54,073 nucleotides of DNA from NCBI GenBank assembly GCA_028288405.1, contig JAQBNS010000005.1:1-54073 (forward strand), read 5' to 3'. Below are positions 18,306 through 28,600 of this stretch, in pieces (position 1 is the stretch's first letter; each line of letters starts with the position of its first letter). Origin of the DNA: Chitinophagaceae bacterium. Its GTDB lineage: Bacteria > Bacteroidota > Bacteroidia > Cytophagales > Cytophagaceae. Made by a program: the position numbers and the translations under genes. The notes under the pieces are model-generated. The model searched no databases. It was given only the letters and a program-made list of their open reading frames with translations, and had not been told where the DNA came from.

Positions 18306-18354
18306 CAAAGATAGGTAAAATAGTGGAGAGTAGTTTTCTGGAAACTACTCTCCA
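18306..18354 (-). promoter_or_regulatory. rluD promoter element with adjacent 13-bp palindrome
   Basis: On the minus strand TATCTTTG (18313 to 18306) matches the TAnnTTTG -7 box, about 18 bp before the rluD ATG. Immediately upstream lies a perfect 13-bp inverted repeat, TGGAGAGTAGTTT (18324-18336) and AAACTACTCTCCA (18342-18354), loop TCTGG. It covers the place where a -33 box should be; none is visible. It may be an operator or the remnant of another repeat next to A1. Confidence 0.45.
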
Positions 18355-18369
18355 TTCAACTTACGCTTG

Positions 18370-18497
18370 CTGTCTACCCCTAATCCCCTGAAGGGGACTT
18401 TGCTTTAGTAGTTAACAATTATCTTTTATCAAAAAGAATAAAAAGAAAAAACAATTTTGCTGGAAAGTCCCCTTCAGGGGATTTAGGGGCAAGACAG
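18370..18497. repeat. Inverted repeat A1 (CCCCTAAATCCCCTGAAGGGG family)
   Basis: Left end CTGTCTACCCCTAATCCCCT plus GAAGGGGACTTTGC; right end GGAAAGTCCCCTTCAGGGGA followed by TTTAGGGGCAAGACAG. Each arm contains its own small hairpin (CCCCTGAAGGGG). Interior is about 55 bp of AT-rich DNA. Related copies are at 29061-29200 and 38459-38738. The right edge continues into TTTG (18498-18501), 19 bases before TATCTTGC, a possible promoter for the following gene. Confidence 0.9.
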
Positions 18498-18531
18498 TTT
18501 GTATCAAGTTCCTCCATTACTATCTTGCACT

Positions 18532-19455
18532 ATGTTGCTCAAAAGCCATACACTTCCTCCCATCACAATAACTAAAATCAGCCACGAAAAGACTGACAAC
18601 CTATACCTTGCCCGCCTCGATCAATTGCCTTATCCGGCGGGAGGAAACAAGTGGTTCAAACTGAAATACAATTTGTTGGAAGCCGAGCGCTCGGGCATCA
18701 AGCAACTGATTACTTTCGGCGGCGCTTATTCCAATCACCTGTATGCGACAGCGGAAGCTGCTGATTATTTTGGCTTTCAAAGCATTGGTATAGTAAGAGG
18801 AGAAGAACACCTTCCTTTGAACGATACGCTTCAGCACTGTGTCAATAAAGGCATGCAGCTTTTTTATATGTCCCGGGAAGAGTACCGCAGAAAAACTGAG
18901 GCAGATTTTATACAACGCTGGATGTATGAACAAGAAATCCCAACCGGCTACCTGATTCCGGAAGGCGGCAGTAATGCTTTCGCCGTAGAAGGTGTTCGGG
19001 AATTGGTTGGCTTACTCCCTTCCGATACCGATATCATTGCCACGGCTTGCGGCACAGGGGGCACCATGGCGGGGTTCATTGCCGGAATAAAATCTCATCA
19101 GGAAGTCTGGGGAGTCGCCGCATTAAAGGGTGCCGATTTTTTGGTAAATGATATTCAATCGCTGCTTTCCGGATACCAAGATACAGCCGGTAAAAATTGG
19201 AAGCTTCTATTGGATTATCATTGGGGTGGTTACGCTAAGTTACCGGATGAGCTCCTGTCTTTTGTGCAACAGTTTAAGAAAGAACAAGGCATTACCTTAG
19301 ATCCTACATACACCAGTAAATTGCTTTTTGGACTATTCGATCTGGCCGATAAAAATCGGCTTCCAAAGAATAAAAAAATCGTGGTCCTTCATACAGGAGG
19401 ACAGCAAGCCTGGGATGGATTACCGGAAAAAAAACGTATATTTCTCTCTGAATAA
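18532..19455 (+). CDS. ACC deaminase / D-cysteine desulfhydrase family PLP enzyme
   Basis: About 307 residues from the ATG at 18532; an upstream TTG at 18499 lies inside repeat A1 and is unlikely. Fold-type II PLP enzyme. PLP-Lys is in GGNKWFKLKYNL (Lys40), followed by ITFGGAYSNHLYATA (cofactor and carboxylate binding) and the phosphate loop ATACGTGGTMAG. The family covers 1-aminocyclopropane-1-carboxylate deaminases and D-cysteine desulfhydrases; which amino acid is used is not decidable here. The dipeptidase gene starts 10 bp downstream, suggesting an operon for amino-acid or peptide breakdown. Confidence 0.85.
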   Translation: MLLKSHTLPPITITKISHEKTDNLYLARLDQLPYPAGGNKWFKLKYNLLEAERSGIKQLITFGGAYSNHLYATAEAADYFGFQSIGIVRGEEHLPLNDTLQHCVNKGMQLFYMSREEYRRKTEADFIQRWMYEQEIPTGYLIPEGGSNAFAVEGVRELVGLLPSDTDIIATACGTGGTMAGFIAGIKSHQEVWGVAALKGADFLVNDIQSLLSGYQDTAGKNWKLLLDYHWGGYAKLPDELLSFVQQFKKEQGITLDPTYTSKLLFGLFDLADKNRLPKNKKIVVLHTGGQQAWDGLPEKKRIFLSE

Positions 19456-19465
19456 AAAATTGACA

Positions 19466-20833
19466 ATGTCTGTAAAATCATACATCGAATCCAACAAAGA
19501 CAGATTCCTGGAAGAACTGAAAGAGCTTTTGCGCATTCCTTCTGTAAGTGCCGACAATCAATACAAAGGAGACGTATTGCGTGCGGCTGAAAAAGTAAAA
19601 GATTTCTTATTGCAGGCAGGTGCTGACAAAGCACAATTATATCCTACCCCCGGTCATCCGATTGTGTATGGAGAGCAACTTATTGATCCGGCTTTACCTA
19701 CTGTTTTAGTTTACGGACATTACGATGTACAACCCGCTGACCCGCTTAATTTATGGGACAGCCCTCCCTTTGAACCGGTCATTAAAGACGGTAAAATCTT
19801 TGCCCGCGGCGCAAGTGATGACAAAGGTCAAATGTTCATGCACATCAAGGCACTGGAAACATTAAACCGAGAAGGTAAACTTCCATGTAACTTAAAATTC
19901 CTCATCGAAGGAGAAGAAGAAGTAGGCAGCAATAATTTAGAGCAATTTCTCAAAGACCAGAAGGCGCTGTTGAAAGCAGACATCATCCTGGTTTCCGATA
20001 CCGGTATTTTGTCCAATGAAAATCCTTCTATCACCACCGGGTTAAGGGGACTAAGTTATTTAGAGATTGAAGTCACCGGACCTTCAAGAGATCTCCACTC
20101 CGGTATGTACGGTGGAGCAGTGGCTAATCCTATACAAATATTGGCGCAGATGATTACTTCATTGAAAGATGAAAACAATCACATCACCATTCCCGGATTT
20201 TATGACAATGTGCAGGAAGCTTCTGCCGAAGAACGCCAGCGCATGAGTGAAGCGCCTTTCGATTTGGAAGCCTACAAAGCTTCTTTGAAATTGAAAGAAG
20301 TTGCCGGAGAAAAAGGATACAGTACTTTAGAGCGTGTCAGCATACGTCCAAGTTTAGATGTCAACGGCATCTGGGGCGGTTACACGGGAGAAGGCGCGAA
20401 GACCGTGTTGCCTTCCAAAGCTTTTGCCAAACTGTCTATGCGTTTGGTGCCCAATCAGTCTTCAGAAAAAATCACACAATTATTTACAGACCATTTCAAA
20501 CGCATTGCTCCGGCATCAGTAGAGGTGATCGTAAAACCACATCACGGCGGAGAACCTGCTCTGACTTCACTAACTTCAGACGGATACAAAGCAGCAGAAA
20601 AAGCATTTTCAACCGTTTGGAACAAAAGACCCATCCCGATGCGGGAAGGTGGAAGTATTCCGATAGTGAGTTTGTTTAAAAAAGAATTAGGGCTGGATAC
20701 CGTACTGTTAGGCTTCGGCCTGCACAGTGATGCGATTCACTCACCCAATGAAAATTACCACTTGTTCAATTTCTTTATGGGCATCGAAACCATTTGCGAG
20801 TTTCATAAGCAATATGTTGCCCTTAAAAAATAA
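19466..20833 (+). CDS. M20 family dipeptidase
   Basis: The frame is open from 19328, overlapping the previous gene, but the ATG at 19466 (MSVKSYIESNKDRFLEELKE) starts the normal domain, giving 455 residues. Zn-binding residues of the M20 family are visible: His in VLVYGHYDVQPAD, Asp in ARGASDDKGQMFMH, the Glu pair in EGEEEVGSNNL, Asp in ILVSDTGIL, and His near the end in GFGLHSDAIHSPNE. It resembles cytosolic non-specific dipeptidases, which split short peptides for amino-acid supply. Probably co-transcribed with the PLP enzyme before it. Confidence 0.93.
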   Translation: MSVKSYIESNKDRFLEELKELLRIPSVSADNQYKGDVLRAAEKVKDFLLQAGADKAQLYPTPGHPIVYGEQLIDPALPTVLVYGHYDVQPADPLNLWDSPPFEPVIKDGKIFARGASDDKGQMFMHIKALETLNREGKLPCNLKFLIEGEEEVGSNNLEQFLKDQKALLKADIILVSDTGILSNENPSITTGLRGLSYLEIEVTGPSRDLHSGMYGGAVANPIQILAQMITSLKDENNHITIPGFYDNVQEASAEERQRMSEAPFDLEAYKASLKLKEVAGEKGYSTLERVSIRPSLDVNGIWGGYTGEGAKTVLPSKAFAKLSMRLVPNQSSEKITQLFTDHFKRIAPASVEVIVKPHHGGEPALTSLTSDGYKAAEKAFSTVWNKRPIPMREGGSIPIVSLFKKELGLDTVLLGFGLHSDAIHSPNENYHLFNFFMGIETICEFHKQYVALKK

Positions 20834-20856
20834 ACTAATTACAGCTAACCGACGTT

Positions 20857-22998
20857 ATGCTTTTACTTATGACAAAACGTATCTCCCTATTTGTAGTGTT
20901 GTTCTTCAGCATTCTGGCTTGCAAGAGTGAAGCACAAAAATTAACGCCGGCAACCTGGAAATATTCTTTGTCTAAGAAAGAAGTGGTTATCGGACAAACG
21001 GTTGATCTTATTTTCGAAGCAGACATTGAAGACAACTGGTATTTGTATTCCTCCGATTTCGATCCAAACCTGGGTCCTAATCTTACGGTGATTACTTTTG
21101 AACCCAACAGCACTTACAAACTGGTTGGCAAACTCAAACCCATTGGCGCAAAGAAAAAATACGATGACATCTGGGGAGGTGAGTATACCTATTTTAAACA
21201 CAAAGCACTTTTTAAACAGACAGTAAAAATCCTGGCCGAACAAGTTACCATTAAAGGATCATATACGTTTCAGGTATGCACAGAAGTAGATGGCAAGTGC
21301 GTTCCTGGAGACGGTGAATTTGAATTCAAAGATTTTGTCATAACAAAGGTAGAAGGTTCTTCTTCTGCGAATACTGTTCCCGATAAAATAAAAGAAACGG
21401 ATTATACCGGCATGACAAAACCTCCGGTGGATTCGTTGATAACAAGTACTACAACCGATACACCGACAACGATCAAAAGAGCTGTTGCACCGGAATTGAT
21501 TTTAAAAGACCGGGGAAATAAATCAGGAGAAAATACCAGCCTCATGGTGTTTCTTTTCTTAGCCTTTCTTGCCGGCATCACCGCATTGAATACACCTTGC
21601 GTATTTCCCATGATACCGATGACGGTAACCTTCTTTACAAATTCTACACAAACCAAAAGACAAGCCGTTACTAAAGCCATTGTCTATGGTATATCGATCA
21701 TTGTCATTTACACTTTAGTCGGTGTAGTCACCTCGATCATCTTTGGGCCCAGCTTTGCCAACGCTTTAAGCACGCATTGGTTTCCTAATGTATTGTTTAC
21801 GGTCATCTTCGTTTTATTTGCCTTATCCTTTTTAGGAATGTATGAAATTACCTTGCCTTCTTCTTTTGTAAACAAAGTAGACAGGCAAGCAGATAAAGGG
21901 GGATACTACGGTGTATTCTTTATGGCGATGACGATTGTTGTAGTCTCTTTCTCCTGCACCGTACCGATTGCCGGATCTATATTGGTAGGTGCTTCAGGCA
22001 GTGACCTGACACGCCCGATATTGGGAATGCTCGCCTATTCATCTGCTTTCGCTATTCCATTTACATTGTTCGCCATCTTTCCTGAATTACTCAACTCTCT
22101 TCCTAAGTCAGGCGGTTGGTTGAATGTCATTAAGGTCACTTTAGGATTTATTGAATTGGCTTTCGCGCTGAAGTTTTTAAGTGTCGCAGATCAGGTGATG
22201 CATTGGGGAATCCTGGACAGAGAAGTTTTCTTAGCCATCTGGATTGTCATCTTCGCTACATTAGGTGTTTACCTGCTGGGTAAGCTCCGTTTACCCCACG
22301 ATAGTCCTGTGGAGAAAATCGGTGTATTACGTTTGTTGATGGCCATGAGCAGCTTCTTCTTCGCCGTATACCTCGTTCCGGGTTTATGGGGCGCTCCCTT
22401 GAAATCGGTATCGGGTTATTTGCCACCCATGACTACGCAAGATTTTAACCTTACCTTGAGTAACACCACCATGATGACCGATGCGGAACGCAAAGCAGAC
22501 GGTATTTTATGTGATGCAGCTCCTTTGTACAGTGATAAATTTAAATTACCTCACGGATTAAAAGGTTATTTTCAATACGAGCAAGCCATTGCTTGCGCCA
22601 AAGAAAAAAACTTGCCGTTATTCATCGACTTCACCGGACACGGCTGTGTGAATTGCCGCAAGATGGAAGCCAACGTTTGGTCTGATCCGCAAGTATTGAT
22701 GAGGCTTGAAAAAAATTATGTGGTTGTAGCGCTCTATGTAGACGATCACATGAAGTTACCGCAGGCTCAATGGATCACATCCACCTTCGACGGCAAACAA
22801 AAGAAAAGTATTGGCGCCATCAACTCTGATATACAAATCAGCCGCTTCGGTAACAACGCGCAACCGTACTACATTTTGCTGGACCCTTTTACAGAAAAAG
22901 TATTGGCCAATCCTGTTGCCTTCAATGAAGACGTTGCAGAGTTTATTGATTTTCTGGATGAAGGCAAAACAAATTTCGAACTGTTGAGGAAGAAATAA
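20857..22998 (+). CDS. dsbD: Thiol:disulfide interchange protein DsbD
   Basis: 713 residues (a second ATG at 20869 gives the better signal MTKRISLFVVLFFSILAC, possibly a lipoprotein signal). N-terminal periplasmic DsbD-alpha-like domain (about 25-160, with paired Cys in FQVCTEVDGKCVPG), a central membrane domain of eight or so helices with the electron-relay cysteines in NTPCVFPMIP (Cys248) and SFSCTVPIAG (Cys367), and a C-terminal thioredoxin domain with CVNC (Cys597/Cys600). It carries electrons from cytoplasmic thioredoxin to periplasmic thiol proteins and cytochrome c maturation. Expected length for the three-domain form. Confidence 0.95.
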   Translation: MLLLMTKRISLFVVLFFSILACKSEAQKLTPATWKYSLSKKEVVIGQTVDLIFEADIEDNWYLYSSDFDPNLGPNLTVITFEPNSTYKLVGKLKPIGAKKKYDDIWGGEYTYFKHKALFKQTVKILAEQVTIKGSYTFQVCTEVDGKCVPGDGEFEFKDFVITKVEGSSSANTVPDKIKETDYTGMTKPPVDSLITSTTTDTPTTIKRAVAPELILKDRGNKSGENTSLMVFLFLAFLAGITALNTPCVFPMIPMTVTFFTNSTQTKRQAVTKAIVYGISIIVIYTLVGVVTSIIFGPSFANALSTHWFPNVLFTVIFVLFALSFLGMYEITLPSSFVNKVDRQADKGGYYGVFFMAMTIVVVSFSCTVPIAGSILVGASGSDLTRPILGMLAYSSAFAIPFTLFAIFPELLNSLPKSGGWLNVIKVTLGFIELAFALKFLSVADQVMHWGILDREVFLAIWIVIFATLGVYLLGKLRLPHDSPVEKIGVLRLLMAMSSFFFAVYLVPGLWGAPLKSVSGYLPPMTTQDFNLTLSNTTMMTDAERKADGILCDAAPLYSDKFKLPHGLKGYFQYEQAIACAKEKNLPLFIDFTGHGCVNCRKMEANVWSDPQVLMRLEKNYVVVALYVDDHMKLPQAQWITSTFDGKQKKSIGAINSDIQISRFGNNAQPYYILLDPFTEKVLANPVAFNEDVAEFIDFLDEGKTNFELLRKK

Positions 22999-23169
22999 GT
23001 TGTTAGTTGTTAGTTGTTAGTTGTTAGTTGTTAGTTGTTAGTTGTTAGTTGTTAGTTTAAAAAATATGCTTGACATTTCTTTTTTATTGAAAAGTAATAA
23101 AAATATAAAAGTTGGGAATCTGGTTGTAATGGAGTTTAAAACAAAACTAACAACTAACAACTAACAACT
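22999..23169. repeat. Repeat G: heptamer tandem array with inverted partner
   Basis: Eight perfect copies of GTTGTTA (22999-23054) start immediately after the dsbD stop. After about 90 bp of AT-rich DNA, three complementary copies (CTAACAA units, about 23146-23169) end at the base before the next ATG. The arms can pair as a hairpin of about 24 bp with register freedom. The 8:3 copy difference and perfect units suggest recent slippage, a variable-number repeat between two genes. Confidence 0.92.
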
Positions 23170-24099
23170 ATGTTACTAAACATCCTAAAACACGAAACTC
23201 TCCCCACCATCCCTTCAGGCTCCGGTATAGAACTTGTGAACGGTATCATCTATATCATCGGTGATGACAGTGAAATTTTATTCGGATTGAATCATGAATT
23301 AAGAGTGATTCATCAAGTGGAATTATTTAAAGCACCAGAAAAAAAAGACGGTAGAATTCCTAAACCGTTGAAAACAGATTTTGAAAGCATGGTGTCCTTC
23401 GACATCAATGGCTATCCGCATTTGTTTGTCGCCGGTTCCGGTTCTGTGCTACCACAAAGAGGCATGGGCTATTTGGTGAAGCTGCCGACTTCTTACAATA
23501 AAAAACACATCGTTTGGGAGAAAGACTTAAACAGTTTATACCGACTCATTACCAGTCATCCCGATTTCGAAAGCCCGGAGCTCAATATTGAAGCTTCTTT
23601 CATCGCTAAAGACCATTTCTATTTCATCAACAGAGCAGGCGAACAATTGATTCGGTATCCGCTTCCGGAAATGATTGAGTTTTTACAAGGACATACTGAA
23701 AGCACCCCTTTCCCTGAAATTTTCTTACTGGAGATTCCTGCACTAAACGGACTGACCTTTGCTTGTTCCGGTGCTTGTTATTTCAACGATACCGTATACA
23801 TCACAGCTTCCTGCGAAGACACAGACAATGCTTACGACGATGGTGAAATACTAGGTTCGGCCATTGGCACCTTTTCTCTAAATGCTTTACCCGAAAGAGG
23901 CAGAGAAAAAAACACAGCAAATAAAATAAAAGTGGAAAACATGACCCCTGTTTTAAACAATGATGGAAAGTCTATGATTTCTAAATGGGAATCCATTTGC
24001 ATTTACGAGCAAGACAAAGACGGTACACTGGCCGCGCTGGCTGTTGCCGATCCTGACGATGGAACTTCAGAATTGTTTTTACTGGAAATCACTCCATGA
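23170..24099 (+). CDS. Uncharacterised protein, possible beta-propeller
   Basis: 309 residues, no signal peptide, so probably cytoplasmic. Repeating short beta-strand blocks (ELVNGIIYIIGDDSEILFGL, GYPHLFVAGSG, DHFYFINRAGEQLIRYPLP, FACSGACYFNDTVYITASCED) with spacing like a beta-propeller. Cys/Asp-rich turn SGACYFNDTVYITASCEDTD is conserved-looking but unknown to me. It overlaps the PhoX-like gene by ATGA, so the two are translationally coupled and may act together, although one lacks a signal and the other has one. Confidence 0.65.
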   Translation: MLLNILKHETLPTIPSGSGIELVNGIIYIIGDDSEILFGLNHELRVIHQVELFKAPEKKDGRIPKPLKTDFESMVSFDINGYPHLFVAGSGSVLPQRGMGYLVKLPTSYNKKHIVWEKDLNSLYRLITSHPDFESPELNIEASFIAKDHFYFINRAGEQLIRYPLPEMIEFLQGHTESTPFPEIFLLEIPALNGLTFACSGACYFNDTVYITASCEDTDNAYDDGEILGSAIGTFSLNALPERGREKNTANKIKVENMTPVLNNDGKSMISKWESICIYEQDKDGTLAALAVADPDDGTSELFLLEITP

Positions 24100-25568
24100 A
24101 AAAAAATGCCGCATACCTTCCTCTCTTCTTTGCCTTCTTTTATTGCGATACGCAGGCTCAGGTAACGCTTTTTCAATTCCAACAAGCCCCCTTTAAAGAA
24201 GCCGCTTACACCCCTGCCAGCAAGGAGCTGATTCTTTCTGAAGAGTTTGAATATTATACCTTATTTAAAGAAGGTGATTCTGTTTATACTCTTAATGGAC
24301 AAGTAAGTCCCTCCAAGAGCAATCACGATTACATTGTTTTCCTCCCCGGAAGTTCTTCTAAAAAAGCTTCGCTCTTTGTTTCTCACGAATGCAATGAGAA
24401 AAGCGACATCCTGGGTGATGGAGGCGGAGGTACGGTTTTCTCTATTCGCAAAAAAGACTACGAGTGGAAACGTACCGGAAAATTTGAAGCCGTGGATTTT
24501 AGCAGCGTGGGCGGTACGTACGACAATTGTGGCGGAGTATACCTCTCAAAAACAAAACGCATTCTTTCCGCCGAAGAATACCCTCCTGAAAGCAATACCA
24601 AATTGTATAAGAAAGGAAGAGGCACTCGCGACACCTCTGATTTCAATGGCTTGAAACGCCATGAAGATATGGGATGGATGGTAGAAATAGATCCGGCTTC
24701 AAAAAAGGCAGTTAAGAAATTGTATGCACTGGGTCGCTTCTCCCATGAATCGGGCTGGCTTAGCAAGGATGGGAAATCTCTTTACATGACCGATGATCAT
24801 GCTCCCTCTGTCTTTTTCAAATTCGTAGCAGAGACCCCTTATGCATTTGACAAAGGTACCTTGTATGCATACGATCAACACAACAGCAACGACCCTTGGA
24901 TCGCCTTGCCCGGAGCATTGGACTCATTGGTCATCATACGAGACATTGCTTTGCGCAAAGGGGCAACGGTCTTTGCCCGAATGGAATGGATGACAGGAAC
25001 AGACGACAAACTCTACATCACGGAAACGGGCACCACTCCTATGCCTCTTGCAGCGCATGATTTGCAAAAGAAAAATTTCGCTCAACACCTGCAAAGCAAA
25101 ATACAAAACGATACCTTGTTCTACCCTGATGGTGCCTTGTTGTCTTTCGATCTGAAAACAGATCAATTAACAGTCAGACTGTCTGGAGGAAGAGGCTCCA
25201 AAGACACCACCAAATATTTTTCTAATCCTGATGCACTGACTATTTTCAAAAGTAACGGTAGAACATGGCTCATCCTCTGTGAAGATCAAATCCAGGATCC
25301 ACACGACGGCAACGAAGTCTGGTGGTTAGACGCCGACATCCAAAATCCGGGCATCGATAGTTTGTACCGATTTCTTACCGTGCCATCAGGTGCTGAGCCT
25401 ACAGGAGTATGCCTGAGTAAAGATCGAAAAACACTTTTCCTTAATATCCAGCATCCTTTTGGGGAAAACACACCACCCTTCAACAGGAGTTGTACCTTGG
25501 CCATTCGTTCCAGAAGCTGGAAAGCTACTTACAAAGGGGGCAAAGGAGTCAATGTTTCTTTCTGGTAA
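24096..25568 (+). CDS. PhoX-type alkaline phosphatase (DUF839)
   Basis: 490 residues with a signal peptide (cut after DTQA). PhoX enzymes are secreted, Ca/Fe-dependent phosphomonoesterases with a beta-propeller fold. PhoX-like elements: LFVSHECNE, GGTYDNCGGVYLSKTKRILS with AEEYPPES, the YALGRFSHESGWLSKDGKSL block followed by YMTDDHAPSVFF, and late FNIQHP-like LFLNIQHPFGENTPP. The Glu/Asp residues in these blocks are where metal ligands lie in the family; I cannot confirm each one. Its ATG overlaps the stop of the propeller-like gene before it. Role: organic phosphate scavenging, inferred from family. Confidence 0.82.
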   Translation: MKKNAAYLPLFFAFFYCDTQAQVTLFQFQQAPFKEAAYTPASKELILSEEFEYYTLFKEGDSVYTLNGQVSPSKSNHDYIVFLPGSSSKKASLFVSHECNEKSDILGDGGGGTVFSIRKKDYEWKRTGKFEAVDFSSVGGTYDNCGGVYLSKTKRILSAEEYPPESNTKLYKKGRGTRDTSDFNGLKRHEDMGWMVEIDPASKKAVKKLYALGRFSHESGWLSKDGKSLYMTDDHAPSVFFKFVAETPYAFDKGTLYAYDQHNSNDPWIALPGALDSLVIIRDIALRKGATVFARMEWMTGTDDKLYITETGTTPMPLAAHDLQKKNFAQHLQSKIQNDTLFYPDGALLSFDLKTDQLTVRLSGGRGSKDTTKYFSNPDALTIFKSNGRTWLILCEDQIQDPHDGNEVWWLDADIQNPGIDSLYRFLTVPSGAEPTGVCLSKDRKTLFLNIQHPFGENTPPFNRSCTLAIRSRSWKATYKGGKGVNVSFW

Positions 25569-25595
25569 ATGAAACTCTTTGTTACATGAATGAGT

Positions 25596-25622
25596 TTTGG
25601 AGTGCCGATTTTATTATTTTTG
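25596..25622 (+). promoter_or_regulatory. Candidate mfd promoter
   Basis: TTTG at 25596-25599 and TATTTTTG at 25615-25622 (an exact TAnnTTTG). The 15-base spacer is shorter than the usual 17-23. The predicted start of transcription falls at about 25628-25630, on the GTG start of mfd, so an mRNA from here would have almost no leader. Confidence 0.35.
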
Positions 25623-25629
25623 TATTGGC

Positions 25630-28600
25630 GTGAAGTTAAGAGACCTTTTATCCATTTATAAAAACGATTCCTTTTGCAAGGACATTCAAAGCAAACTGGA
25701 AACGAAAGCAGACTGCAAGTTGCAACTTACCGGTTTGACGGGGAGCGCACAAGCTATCGTAGCCGCAGCTTTAACAAGCGAAACAAACATATCCTTTTTT
25801 ATACTTCCGGAAAAAGACGAAGCACACTTTTTCCAAAACGATCTGCAAACACTATTGCCGGACACCGAAGTATTGATGTTTCCTGCTTCTTACAAAAAAT
25901 CTTACCAGCACGAAGAAATAGACAACGCCAATATATTACTGCGTGCGGAAGTACTCACCAAATGCAACGATCCCAAAGCGCATTGCTGCATCGTCACCTA
26001 TCCTGAAGCACTGGGAGAAAAAGTAATCAACAAAATATCGCTGGTTAACAATACTTTCAAAGCGGTGAAGGGAGAAGCACTGGATCTTTCTTTCATGGAA
26101 GAATTTTTGGCTTCTTACGATTTTGAGAAAACAGACTTCGTCTTCGAAGCCGGTCAATATGCGGTAAGAGGGGGAATCATCGATGTCTTTTCTTATTCCA
26201 ACGATTATCCTTACCGCATCGAATTATTTGGTAATGAGATTGAAAGCATTCGTTCTTTCAATCCGGATTCTCAGCTCTCTATTGAAAATCATGATTTCAT
26301 CACCATCATTCCCAACATACAAACGAAGTTACTGCAAGAGAGAAGAGAAAGTATCATCGAGTACTTACCTGATTCTACCAACTACTGGATCAAAGAAGGT
26401 GAATTGGTAAAAGGCATGATCGAAGCAGGTTTTGAAAAATCTACCGCCTTTTATAACAAACTTTTTAAAGAATCCGGTGGCTCTACTTTAGTTACCGATC
26501 CTACTATTCTCTATGTAAGCGCGCAAGAATTAGTGTCGCTGTTTGCACCCAGAAAAGTAGTACAACTCGGCAAGTACCCGCTATTCAAAGCCACGCAAGA
26601 GTATACGTTCAAAACAAAAATACAACCTTCCTTCAATAAAGACTTCAAGCTTCTGGCCGAAGACCTGTCAGAGAAAACACATGCCGGTTATACCATCTGC
26701 ATTGCCTCCGAATCACTCAAGCAAGTAGAACGGCTGACGACCATCTTCGAAGAACTCGATCCCTATTTGAATTTCAATACCACCCCTTTCACCCTGAAAG
26801 AAGGGTTCTACGACGAAGACCGCAAACTGCTCATCTATACGGAGCATCAGTTGTTTGAGCGTTTTCTGCGTTATAAAACCAAAGAAAAACATTCCAAGTC
26901 CAAAGCCATCACGTTAAAGGAATTGAAGAATCTTCAATCCGGTGATTACATTACACACGTGGATTACGGCATCGGACGGTTTGCCGGTTTGGCAAAAACA
27001 GAACGTGACGGTTATTCGCAGGAATTGATTCGTTTAGTATTCAAAGACGATGACATCCTGCAAATCAGCATTCACTCCTTGCATAAAATTTCCCGCTACA
27101 GCGGCAAAGAAGGCGGACCTCCGCAAATGAGTAAACTCGGCACCGGAGAGTGGGAAGCGAAAAAATCAAAAGTCAAGAAACAGGTTCTCGACATCGCGAA
27201 AGACCTGATCAAATTATACGCCAAGCGCAAGACGGCACCTGGTTTTCAATATTCACCGGATTCATTTTTACAAGCCGAACTTGAATCTTCTTTCATTTAT
27301 GAAGATACTCCCGATCAAGCCAAGGCAACAGCCGATGTAAAAGTGGACATGGAAAAACCTCATCCGATGGATCGATTGGTCTGCGGTGATGTGGGTTTTG
27401 GTAAAACAGAAGTCGCCATACGCGCCGCCTTCAAAGCGGTATGCGACGGCAAACAGGTAGCGGTATTGGTACCCACTACCATTCTGGCCATGCAGCATTA
27501 CAAAACGTTTCACGAACGTTTATCCAATTTCCCTTGTCTCATCGAATACGTGAACCGTTTTAAAAGTACGGCACAAATCAAAGAGACCATGCAACGGGTG
27601 AAGGAAGGAAAAACAAATATCCTCATCGGCACACACCGCATCATTGGAAAAGACGTGCAGTTCAAAGACCTTGGTTTACTGATCATTGATGAAGAGCAGA
27701 AATTTGGTGTAACGGTAAAAGACAAACTGAAAGAATTTAAAGTCAATGTCGATACCTTAACACTCACTGCCACACCTATCCCAAGAACTCTGCAATTTTC
27801 TTTGATGGGTGCGCGTGACTTATCCATCATCGCTACACCACCTGCCAATAGACAGCCTGTAACAACTGAGATTCACTCCTACGATGAAGAAATCATTCGC
27901 GATGCGGTCGTGAAAGAACTCAAACGCAACGGTCAGGTTTTCTTTGTGCATAACCGCATCAAAGACATTGACGGCATTGCCAATAATTTATTACGACTTG
28001 TTCCGGACGCTAAGATCGGTATTGCCCACGGACAAATGGAAGGAGACAAACTGGAAAAAGTAATGATGCAGTTTGTAGAAGGAGAGTTTGATATTCTGGT
28101 TTCTACCAACATCATCGAATCCGGTTTGGATATTCCGAATGCCAATACGATCATCATCAACCATGCCCACATGTTTGGCTTGTCTGACTTGCACCAGATG
28201 AGAGGCCGCGTCGGACGTTCGAATAAGAAAGCCTATTGTTTCCTGATTACTCCGCCGCCTACTACCTTATCCGGCGATTCCAGAAAACGTCTTGGTGCAC
28301 TGGAAGAATTCTCTGATTTGGGAGACGGTTTCAAAGTAGCCATGCGCGACATGGACATACGTGGAGCGGGGAATTTATTGGGTGCCGAGCAAAGTGGATT
28401 CATTACCGACATCGGTTTTGAGATGTACCATAAGTTGCTCGATGAAACCATCATGGAACTTAAAGAAACGGAGTTTGCAGAATTATTTGAACAAGACATG
28501 AAAGCCAATGAACTCCGTAAACTCGTTCAGGATTGCGTGATTGAAACCGATCTTTCCATCTTAATTCCGGACAGTTACGTCAATAATATTTCAGAACGTT

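Noticed and set aside
22999..23169. CRISPR array
   Set aside because: Units are 7-base direct copies without spacers; no cas genes nearby.
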